Source: Helichrysum umbraculigerum (taxonomy: Eukaryota > Streptophyta > Magnoliopsida > Asterales > Asteraceae). Taken from it: a DNA stretch of 64,000 nucleotides. Within the stretch, counting starts at the first letter, position 1; every line of letters begins with the position of its first letter. The DNA is taken from contig CATIUR010000001.1 in the NCBI GenBank assembly GCA_949592205.1, forward strand, positions 405,237,750 to 405,301,749, given 5' to 3'. Positions 22,560 to 32,265 of the stretch are shown here, in pieces. Under the pieces are notes generated by a model. That model worked only from the letters and a program-made list of their open reading frames with translations, ran no database searches and was not told the DNA's origin. The position numbers and the translations under genes are program-made.

Positions 22560-23681
22560 ACAAAAGTTAACAAACCAATATAGACAACAAATAAGAAATT
22601 TTGGCATCATTTTAAAAAAATTGTTAAAAATTGGTGTCATAAAAAAAAGTAGCAAAGAAACCATACGATTATGTTAGATAATATGTATGAGGTTAAATTG
22701 GAGCAAAATTTAGTAAATGGTGTTATAATTGTGGAAGATGTGGAGATAATAAATGAACTAGTAATTGAAGCCACGATTGATTTCGCGTTATCTCCAACAC
22801 TTTAAAAAAAAAAAACCATAATCGGAAAAAAGTATCAAAACGCGATACGATTTTGTGTAAGATTAAATGAGGAGAAAAAATAGTATACGGTGTGGATATT
22901 TGCATCTAAACAAAATTTAATACACCATTATAGACAACAAATAAGAAATTTTGGCATAATTTTGAAAAAATTGTTAAAAACTGGTGACTTCAAAAAAAAG
23001 TAACAAAGAAACATACGATTATGCTAGATAATATGTATGAGGTTAAATTGGAGCAAAATTTTGAAAGTGGTGTTATATTTGTGAAAGATTTGGAGATGAT
23101 AAATGAACTAGCAAGTGAAGCCACGATTGAATTCGCGTTATCTCCAACACTTAAAAAAAAAAACAAAAAAACAAAAAAACCTCAATTGGAAAAAAGTAGC
23201 AAAACACGATACGATTTTATGTAAGGTTGAGGAGAAAAAAGTGTATACGATGTAGATATTTGCATCTAAATAAAAGTTAACACACCAATATAGACAATAA
23301 AAAAGAAATTTTGGCATCATTTTAAAATAATTGTTAAAAATTGGTGTCCTAAAATAAAGTAGCAAAGAAACCATACGATTATGTTAGATAATATGTATGA
23401 GGTTAAATTGGAGCAAAATTTAGAAAGTGGTGTTATAATTGTGAAAGATTTGGTGATGATAAATGAACTAGTAAGTGAAACCACGATTGATTTCGCGTTA
23501 TCTCCAACACTTAAAAAAAAACCTAAATCGTAAAAAAGTAGCAAAATGCGATACGATTTTATGTAAGGTTAAATGAGGAGAAAAAAGAGTATACGGTGTG
23601 GATATTTGCATCTAAACAAAAGTTAACATACCAATATAGACAACAAATAAGAAATTTTGGCATCATTTTAAAAAAATTGTA
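22560..23681. repeat. Satellite array block 3
   Basis: About three monomers, with anchors near 22868, 23226 and 23573, lie between element A and element E. The last is cut at AAATTGTA and resumes at 59268 with TTGTAAAAATTGG. Confidence 0.96.
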
Positions 23682-23757
23682 TGATGACACGCAAAAAGTA
23701 ATGTTTTTACATGCATTAATCTCACCTTTTTAGCCCGATATGTGACGAAACTAATCA

Positions 23758-24796
23758 TGAAAGTCCCGTAATCACTATTGATTAGTGATTTGAAATCGCA
23801 AAGTGTAAAGTTTAATTGTAGAAGGGGGGGTTGAATACAATTAAAAACTTTTTCTGATTTTAACTTAGTTAATTGAAAGTTCTTAATTGTTATAACAGAA
23901 ATAGAGTATATCAGATAACATATATGACAATATCAAAGAACAATGTAATAGTAGCTGAAATGGTGAATTGTATTGATCATAAAATTTACAAGTGTTGAAT
24001 GCGGAATGGATTAACCAAAGTTAATCCAATTCAAACACTTGGCTAAACTATTACAATCGAGATGTACAGCAGTGGACAAACACGCTGACTGTTCACTCTA
24101 TGAATTGCTAAATCGTGCGTAGACAGACTACTCACTGACACACAAGTGATTAACACGAATTGAACGACTAGCCTCTACAGTACAAAACACTGAACTATTT
24201 ATACTACAAGAGTTCCTAAAATATCGCCTACAAAATAGGATCTTGGAAGGACACATGTCGCTGCTTGATTGGTTTGAACTCTGATGAACCGACATTCTGC
24301 GGGTCCCAATTCTGTTACCGCAAATATCTCGTTACCTTAAAACCAATCACTTGCTGCCACGTAATCTCTCGGACATACTTCGAACTGGAACACTCTTGCT
24401 GATGTATAGATAAGTACAGTACTTTTTAGTACTTGATGATTGAGAGGCTTTATTGAATAGTCACTGAAGATGCAGTAATCCTCCTCACTCACTGCGAGCT
24501 AACATGCTCTTGTAGAATGAATTGAACAAAAGATCTTCAGTGACTAGCTGTTATTCTGGCAGTGACTTTTGCCTTTATTGATTTGAAGTAGTAAGGCTCT
24601 CGCTGACGTTGATCAGCGACACACCAAGTTGAGCTTTAAATCTTCTTCAGAATATCGAACAGAATGAATGACGATCAGCGAAACCCATTATCAGCAACAG
24701 CAGCTTCGATACAATCCATTTCTTCATTGAGTAGTGAACAGTTGAGTTGGTCAGCGACCAGTGACTTCATCATGGTCAGCGACCAGTGACTCAACA
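23758..24796 (-). repeat. Element B 3' LTR
   Basis: 1039 bp, from TGTTGAGTCACTGG to GGGACTTTCA on the minus strand. It carries repeated CAGCGAC/CAGTGAC motifs, densest at 24450-24796, and a TATA box. The partner is 31733-31816 plus 44356-45331. Confidence 0.95.
24195..24203 (-). promoter_or_regulatory. TATA box, element B 3' LTR
   Basis: Minus strand TATAAATAG, about 600 bp into the LTR and downstream of the CAGYGAC-rich part, as expected for a U3 promoter. Confidence 0.6.
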
Positions 24797-24798
24797 AT

Positions 24799-24807
24799 CT
24801 CCCCCTA
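24799..24807 (-). other. Element B polypurine tract
   Basis: Minus strand TAGGGGGAG, two bases before the 3' LTR begins at 24796. It is the plus-strand primer. Confidence 0.85.
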
Positions 24808-25237
24808 AATGATTGTGATTGAAGCTCCCTAGACAAACTTGTTGCTGTGAAAGTTTATAGTCAGTGTTTAAGATTTTAAACATTCAGTGACTTTATACTT
24901 GTGATCCATTCATTTTTCTTTTTGGATTCTTTTGATATAATCTGAGTTTTGCACTTTGGTTTTCTCAAAAAAATCATATATTATTGAACTGCAAAATATA
25001 AAGTACAGATAGTATTTCAGTTACAATATATTTAATCTATCTCAAACTTTAAATCTACTATCTTCAGCGATTAGATAAATAGCAGAGATTCCTGCTATCT
25101 TCAGTGATCAGATGAGATAGTGACTTAAGACTTTCAACCCAACAATCTTCAGCATGACGTCTTCTCACGAAGCTTTAACCGACTGAAAATCAATGAACCT
25201 TCATCTTCAGATACTTAGATTTGAGAAGGATTCATTG
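24808..25237 (-). other. Element B 3' non-coding tail
   Basis: About 430 bp between the ORF3-like frame and the polypurine tract. There is no convincing frame. It is AT-rich with scattered CAGTGA/CAGCGA motifs (for example near 24860, 25065 and 25105). Confidence 0.6.
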
Positions 25238-26011
25238 CTAAGCTGAAGTGGCACAAATATTGAATAAAATCACCAAGAAAAGAAAATTGTAACTCAAATA
25301 CAGGAAATACATGTGATATGATTTCCAAGTATCAGCTACTTTGATAGCATCAGTGATTTCAACAATGATATGATTTCCAAGTATCAGCGATTTGTTGCAT
25401 GAGCAACATTGGTTTTTGCATTCATTTGCACGTTTTCTCCCCCTTAACAATATCACCAAGTAGATTAGTGTTTCTTTGGTATCATCAGTAGCGCTTGAAT
25501 ATTTCTCCCCCTTGATGATAGCATGAAATACTGTGTGTAATAGGTGATTGGTTTTCTCATCATCATCAGCTTGTGTTTTAGCTAATGGATCATTGAAAAC
25601 AGAGAGATCAGCTTGTATCTCTCTCTGTGACGGGAGAGAGACATTGACAGCTGGTGCAGTGAGAGAAGAGAGGTAGCTCGGGTCTGTAGCCAGTGATGTG
25701 ACACCAGCGAAGAGTGTGTTAACACCCACCGATGTCACTTGCCCTTTGTTTAAAACATCATTCTTTTGTGAGAATAATGAGTGGCTCATAGGTTGACTCG
25801 ATAAAAGTTTGAGATTTGAAAACATGATTTTATCAAGAATGCCCACAGTGACTGAACGTTCAGACCCTGTTTCATCCTAGGCGTCCGAAGACGTCTTCTT
25901 TTTGAGATTTCTTGCAGAGGTTGGTAAAGTGTTCTGGGATGGTGGTTGACCATTTTTGATCACTGTAGGTTTTGACAGTGATATGGTCGATTTGGGGGCA
26001 GAATCAGACAT
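25238..26011 (-). pseudogene. Element B ORF3-like remnant (unrecognised)
   Basis: A frame from ATG 26011 (MSDSAPKSTI) to the stop at 25238 has one in-frame TAG at 25877-25879. I do not recognise the product. The N-terminal part is rich in S, T, K and P with a basic KKKTS segment; the last ~30 residues are hydrophobic (YHMYFLYLSYNFLFLVIL). It lies where A, C and D carry ORF3 but shares no motif I can see with them. It may be a truncated or replaced ORF3, or a chance frame. Confidence 0.4.
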
Positions 26012-27063
26012 ATGTACAAAAGTTACATGCTAGGACACAGAGATCCCAAAAAAAATGAGAGTAAATGATAAAAACTTTGTAGTGCTCTGTTTTTCGTTAA
26101 GAAGTTTTAGCAAGATCTATGTTTCTACGTAGGCTTGAAAAGCTTTGAACTTGTAGAAATGATTTGAGTAAAACTTGATTTTGATCTTGCTAACACTCCT
26201 TCTTCCTTTTTTTTTAAAAAAAAAATAACAGAGTGATAAGAAAATGATCAGACAGTGGGTGATTTGTGAAATGAGGTGAAGGGTTGGTTTTATAATGAAG
26301 TTATGTGAGAAGTATGTGGTGAAAAATGAAACGTCGTGGTTGATGATGTTGGTAAGTAGGGGTGGCATAGGTGTGATTATTTATGATGTTAAATGGGATA
26401 GGGGTGATGATTGTGGAGCTTGATGGTATTAATGGTGATTTGAGAGGTGCGCCGGAAAAGTATATGTGACGTAAGGAAGAAATAGTGTCAGAGGTGCAAT
26501 TTTGTGACACATCCCTTCAAATAATGATGAAAGAATCAGGGAGACCCTGAATGCTAAAAAAATAACACTTATATTCAAAAAATACTAATCATAATTTTCA
26601 ATTTGCCTGAGATGTTATCTCACTGATTTGGTCACAACTTAGAATACTAACTATATCAGAGAGATTTGATCACTGATAAATATGAATCATAATTTTTATT
26701 CATTGAGTATGAGTGTTGTTTTAAAATAAAATTTATAGAGACTTATTTTATGCTGAAAGAGTTACAGCTTAGAATACTAACAAGATCAGCAAAAGAATAG
26801 GTCTCTAAAAAAATTTTTATTTTTTATTTTTTATTTTTTTATTTTTTTTTTTAAAATGAGTATAGATTATGTCTGATATGAACTTTGTAATATATTACTA
26901 TATTTATCTTTCACTGATCTAGTTACAACTTAGAATACTAACACGATCAGTAAAACAAAATATAGGACAATAACAATATAGGTCATATAGAGACATAACA
27001 GATACTCAAAATTAAAAAGTGAAGCCCTTAAACAAAAATAACAAACTGAGCTTGATATCTGGG
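26012..27063 (-). other. Element B spacer between pol and ORF3-like frame
   Basis: About 1 kb with no credible gene. It contains an A-rich run on the sense strand (26813-26853), starting about 210 bp after the pol stop, and TCACTGAT/ATCAGTGA copies near 26625, 26670 and 26910, related to the LTR motif. It is equivalent in position to the spacers of A, C and D. Confidence 0.65.
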
Positions 27064-30000
27064 CTAGTCATTTAAGTTTAACATGCCAAGCTCGCTGATA
27101 AGAAAATTAAATCTTTTCTCATCTAAAGGTTTTGTAAATAAATCAGCGAGTTGGTAATCAGTTGGAATAAAATGCAATTCAATATCACCTTTCATCACAT
27201 GGTCCCTGATGAAATGATATCGGACATTAATGTGCTTTGTCCTTGAGTGCATTACTGGATTGTTGGCAATGGCTATAGCGCTCTGACTATCACAGTAGAT
27301 TGGTATTTCATTGAAGTCAAAGCCATAGTCAGCAAGCTGATTTCTCATCCAGAGAATTTGAGCAGTACAGGCACTGGCAGCAACATATTCAGCTTCAGCA
27401 GCTGAAGTTGAGACTGAGTTTTGTTTCTTGCTAGACCAGCTTACAAGCTTTTCTCCAAGAAATTGACAGCTGCCAGATGTACTTTTTCTATCCAGTTTGC
27501 ATCCAGCATGATCAGAATCAGAGTATCCTTTCAGGGAGAAGTCTGAACCAGATGGGTACCAGAGACCAAGATTAGGAGTACCCTTCAGATATCTGAATAT
27601 CCTTTTGACAGCGAGCAAATGTGATTCCTTTGGATCAGCTTGATACCTAGCACAGAGACATGTAGCAAACATAATGTCTGGTCTACTAGCAGTTAGATAC
27701 AGCAGTGACCCGATCATTCCTCTGTAAGCAGTAATGTTTACAGATTTACCATCAGGATCAACATGTAGCTTTACTGTAGGTGACATGGGTGTAGCAAGGG
27801 TTGAGCAATTAGCAAATTCAAATTTCTTTAACAGATCTTTAACATATTTTCCTTGACTTATGAAAATTCCAGTTTTGGTTTGTTTTATTTGCAAACCAAG
27901 AAAAAATGTTAATTCACCCATCATGCTCATCTCATAACTTTTGGTCATGAGATCAGAAAATTCCTTGCACATGTCACTGTTAGTAGATCCGAAAATGATA
28001 TCATCAACATAGATCTGGACTAATATGACATCTCTTTTATCTCTTTTGATAAATAATGTGCTGTCAATTTTGCCTCTGACGTAACCACATTTTATCAGAT
28101 AGATAGAGAGAGTATCATACCATGCTCTGGAACTTGTTTTAGTCCATACAGGGCTTTATCAAGTTTGTAAACATAACCCGGATGTTTTGGATCAATGAAT
28201 CCAGGTGGTTGCTTGACATACACTTCTTCCTGCAGCTTGCCATTCAGAAAGGTACTTTTCACATCCATTTGATATACTTTAAACTTCTTGTGAGCTGCAT
28301 AAGCAAGAAATAGCCTGATTGCTTCAAGCCTAGCTACTGGTGCAAAGGTTTCATCATAATCGATGCCTTCTTGCTGACAGTAACCTTGTGCAACTAGTCT
28401 AGCTTTGTTTCTTGTAACAACACCATCAGCATCCATTTTATTTCTGAACACCCATCGTGTTCCAATCACTGATTTACCAGCGGGTTGTGGTACAAGCTTC
28501 CAAACTTTATTTATTTCAAACTGAGATAGCTCTTCTTGCATGGCAGCTATCCAGTGATGATCAGTAGTGCTTCATCAACTTTCTTTGGTTCCATTAGAGA
28601 CACAAAACTTATAAACAAACAAAAGTTAGCAGTTGCTGATCTTGTCTGAACCCTGGATTTTGGATTACCAATAATCAATTGATTATCAATATGTTTTGTC
28701 CACTTAGTCATTCGCTGAGGTTCAGCAGTGACTTGATTACTTTGTGAGGGTTCAGAGGACAAATCAACATTTGTAGCATGAGTATTGTTGTTATGTGAGT
28801 TTTGGTTTGGACATTGAGTTGATGATGATGATGGGACATCTGTAGGTAAAGATGATGTTCCTGAATTATTCACAGCTAAAGTAGAACTGGAATTGATTTC
28901 AGGAATATTATCTTCACCTTCAGAGTCAGATGAGAAATTTTTATATTCCTTATCATTTGATTTGATTTCATTTGATAAGTCACTATCCATTTTGTTAAAA
29001 ACAAGATTTTCATATTCTTTTGGATCAGTGAGTGACTCATCATATGATTCATCAAAAGTAACATCCATTGATTCCTCAATACATTCTCTTCGTTTATTAT
29101 AAATTCTGAAAGCTTTAGAGATGATTGAGTAACCAACAAATATTCCTTCATCAGCTTTGGGATCAAACTTTCCTATGTGATCTCTTTTGTTTAGAATGTA
29201 GCAGGTACTACCAAAAACATGAAGAAAACTTATATCATGTTTTCTCCCCCTTAATAGCTCATATGCTGTCTTACAGTGCCTTTTGACAATCAGTGACCTA
29301 TTTTGAGTGTAGCAGGCAGTACTCACTGCTTCAGCCCAGAAATAGGTCTTAAGACCAGCATCAATGAGCATTGACCTTGCAGATTCAATCAAGGTTCTGT
29401 TTCTCCTTTCTGCCACCCCATTTTGTTGGGGTGTTCTTGGTGCTGAAAAATTTTGAGAAATACCTTTTGAATCACAAAAATTTTCAAGGTCAAAATTTCG
29501 AAATTCAGTACCATTATCACTTCTCAGATGTTTTACCGTGATATCATTTAGATTTTCTATTTTCCTGACAAAGGATATGATCTCGTTGGCAGCTTCACTT
29601 TTGGCTTTGAGAAAAAATACCCAAGTGTATCTGGAGTATTCATCTACTATCACCAAACAGTACCTTTTTCCTCCAAGACTTGGCGTACTCACTGGTCCAA
29701 ACAGATCCATATGAAGCAAGTAAAAACATTCTGTTACTGATGAAGTCTGCTTACTTTTGAAGGACGAGATGTGATGCTTTCCCTTTTTACATGCTGAATA
29801 AAGCTTGTCTTTATCATAAGACATTTTTGGTAGTCCAGTGACTAAACCATTCTTGCTCAGTTTGTTAATTACTTTGAAGTTCAGATGAGAAAGTCGCTTA
29901 TGCCATAACCATTTTTCTTCTGAAACGGTTCTGGAGTAAAAACATGTTCCTGACTGTGCTGAATCCATATTGACCACATAAGTATTTCCTTTCCTGTTTG

Positions 30001-31684
30001 CAGCAAGAACAGCACTTCCCTTTTTGTTATAAACAACACCAGCTTCATGATCAAAAAGTACCTTGTTCTTGGAATCACAAAATTGACTGATGCTTAATAA
30101 ATTGTGCTTCAAACCTTCTACATATGCTACTCGCTTGAACATTACATTACCATTGGTTAAGACATCATACCCTTTGGTTTTCCCAACTTTGTTATCACTA
30201 AAAACTACATCAGGACCTTTTTCATCCTGATAATCACTGAGCAGCGACTTACATCCTGTCATATGCCTGGAACATCCGCTGTCCAAATACCAGATGGTTT
30301 CTCTAAGAATGCTTTTGTAGATGCTGTCAGAGTCCCACCCTGATGCTGAACATTTCTGAGCTACTTCCTTGATGTTTTCATGGAATTCAGCATCATTAGC
30401 CATTAAACAATAATCTTTGTCTAGGTAAAGCATTGCTTCTTCATCATCAGATGAAGAGGATGAATCAGAGTCGCTGAGTGAACTTTCTTCAGCAACAAAT
30501 CCTTTTCTCTTCTTCTTTCCAGATTTTGACAATTCTTTCAGCTTCTTATATTTTGCCTTGTACTTGTTGTACTTGTCATTTCTGACATTTGGCATGGGTT
30601 CAGGGACTTGATTTACTGACTTTGATCTGCATTCAGCTGCAAAATGACCAATTCTACCACACTTGTAGCATTCACCCTTGGATTGAAATTTATAAGATGA
30701 TGGAGCACCAGCGAATCTTTTTGGTCTAGTGTTCCTTCTGAAATTAGCAACCATCATGGCCATATCCTTCTCAAGCTTCTCCAATCCTTCATCATACTCG
30801 TATTCTGACTGTTCTTCATTCTGATCACCTTCTTCTTCAGCTATCAATGACTTCGAGCTTTTCTTAGACACTTTTGACTTCTGTCTTTGATCGATTTCAT
30901 CAAGCTCTGCTACAAGGGCATTGGATATCTTCTGACTTCCAAGAGTAGCACGAATATGCTCACTCTGATCAGCTTGCTTTTCAGACTGCTCCCAATTGAG
31001 CAAAATACCATAGACCTGAGTTAAATTCATAATTGAAAAATCATTTCTTTGTCTGGTACACGTTGCAATGGTTCCCCAGATTTTCCTTGGCAGCAACTCA
31101 AGAAACTTTTCAACAACAAATCTCTGTTCCTTGCCTATATCAGCTTTCTTCATTTTGTTCATCAGTGACTGGTATCTGGTGTAAGTGGAAGACAGAGATT
31201 CATTTGGTTCCATTGCGAACAGCTCATACTAGCGAGTGAGATTGACTTCCCTGCAGCGAATAATATCAGGAGTTCCAATTTATATATTCCTAAGGGTATC
31301 CCACATATCTTTAGCAGTTCTACAAAGCCTGATTGATTCGAACACTTCATCAGGAAGTGCCATGCCTATGTAGATTTTAGCTTGTTTATCAAGTCTAACC
31401 AATCGCCTATCCTCATCAGTCCATTGTTCCTCTCTTTTAGGTAAAACCATTTCTGGTATAGCTGGAGTAGTAGCTGTTGCAATTACAGCAGGAACAATAG
31501 TAGTTGGGATATGTGGACCATTGGTTATGATATTACAGAGACGGTCATCAACTAAGTCCAAAAACATCATCATCCGGGACATCCAAGTTTCAATCCTTGA
31601 AGGATCAAAAGCTGGAGGTTTGGTTGTAGAACCATTTCCCTTTTGATAGTCAGAGTCAACACAGCTGTACTTTACAGATTCCAT
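27064..31684 (-). pseudogene. Element B gag-pol polyprotein, broken
   Basis: Starts at ATG 31684 (MESVKYSCVD), 34 nt after the primer site. The short Gag has one zinc knuckle (CYKCGRIGHFAAEC, about 30625-30670). Gag runs straight into protease (WYLDSGCSRHMTG, about 30260-30290) in one frame, unlike A, C and D. Integrase shows LHMDLFGP, SDNGTEF and QQNGVAERRNRT. RT has YVDD at 28000-28011. RNase H shows SDSDHAGC and SAAEAEY, ending SELGMLNLND at 27064. Lesions are stops TAA 31280-31282 and TAG 31229-31231 and frameshifts near 28545 and 28120. The pre-integrase zinc site reads YSACKKGKH, so one of the two expected cysteines is lost. It cannot act alone. Confidence 0.94.
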
Positions 31685-31718
31685 TGCAGACCTGGTTAAT
31701 TGAAGTTAAACCAACTCT

Positions 31719-31730
31719 GCTCTGATACCA
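31719..31730 (-). other. Element B primer-binding site (tRNA-iMet)
   Basis: The complement reads TGGTATCAGAGC, two bases from the 5' LTR end (TTTCA). It is a perfect match to the usual plant initiator-tRNA site. Confidence 0.92.
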
Positions 31731-31732
31731 AT

Positions 31733-31816
31733 TGAAAGTCCCGTAATCACTATTGATTAGTGATTTGGAATCGCAAAGTGTAAAGTTTAATTGTAGAAGG
31801 GGGGGGGGGGGGGGGG
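31733..31816 (-). repeat. Element B 5' LTR, part 1 (end piece)
   Basis: 84 bp matching 23758-23826 apart from one substitution and an extended G run (31799-31816). The LTR is interrupted here by element C. Confidence 0.93.
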
Positions 31817-32027
31817 TGTTTGTCCCTTACTTAGATCTAGCATGAACCGAGTCAATCCAATCGATGGCGGAAACAACGATTAGATTATTAACTAAACACA
31901 CGAACAATCAATACGCAATGAATATCAAACGAACGTAATATTATTGATTATAGTCGATCAGATTACAGAGAATTTCGACAAATTGCGTTTAGGGTTTCGT
32001 CAACCCTAAAACAGAAAACACAAATCG

Positions 32028-32035
32028 TTTTTATA
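32028..32035 (-). promoter_or_regulatory. TATA-like box, element C 3' LTR
   Basis: Minus strand TATAAAAA, about 12 bp downstream of the hairpin array. The layout is the same as in element A, with array then TATA. Confidence 0.6.
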
Positions 32036-32047
32036 CAAACACTGGCA

Positions 32048-32155
32048 CCTGCGACGTAGCACGCTACGTCGCAGGCCCAAGCCCATGCGACGTTGGCTAC
32101 GTCGCAGGCCCAACACCTGACGTCGCACCTGCGACGTAGTGCGCTACGTCGCAGG
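32048..32155. promoter_or_regulatory. GCGACGTA palindrome array in element C 3' LTR
   Basis: Hairpin one (32048-32075) has 13-bp arms CCTGCGACGTAGC and GCTACGTCGCAGG around AC. Hairpin three (32128-32155) has 12-bp arms CCTGCGACGTAG and CTACGTCGCAGG around 4 nt. Between them lie GCGACGTTGGCTACGTCGC and GACGTCGC. The same array is in the 5' LTR at 44178-44285. It is the positional equivalent of A's GCGACACAA hairpins. Confidence 0.9.
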
Positions 32156-32227
32156 AGTCAGAAATACAAAACTAACTACGAACTACGAGCTAGACCAACT
32201 GACAGACACTAAACATGTACTAACAAA

Positions 32228-32234
32228 CTCCCCC
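32228..32234 (-). other. Element C polypurine tract
   Basis: Minus strand GGGGGAG followed by TT and the 3' LTR. The context GACACGGGGGAGTT is identical to element A. Confidence 0.85.
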
Positions 32235-32265
32235 GTGTCTTCAGCTTGGTCTTCAAAAATCTTCA

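Larger units (their letters stand above)
31817..32225 (-). repeat. Element C 3' LTR
   Basis: 409 bp; minus strand TGTTAGTACATG ... GACAAACA. It contains the GCGACGTA hairpins (32048-32155), a TATA-like TATAAAAA (32028-32035) and a telobox-like TAGGGTTT just downstream in transcription. Confidence 0.97.
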
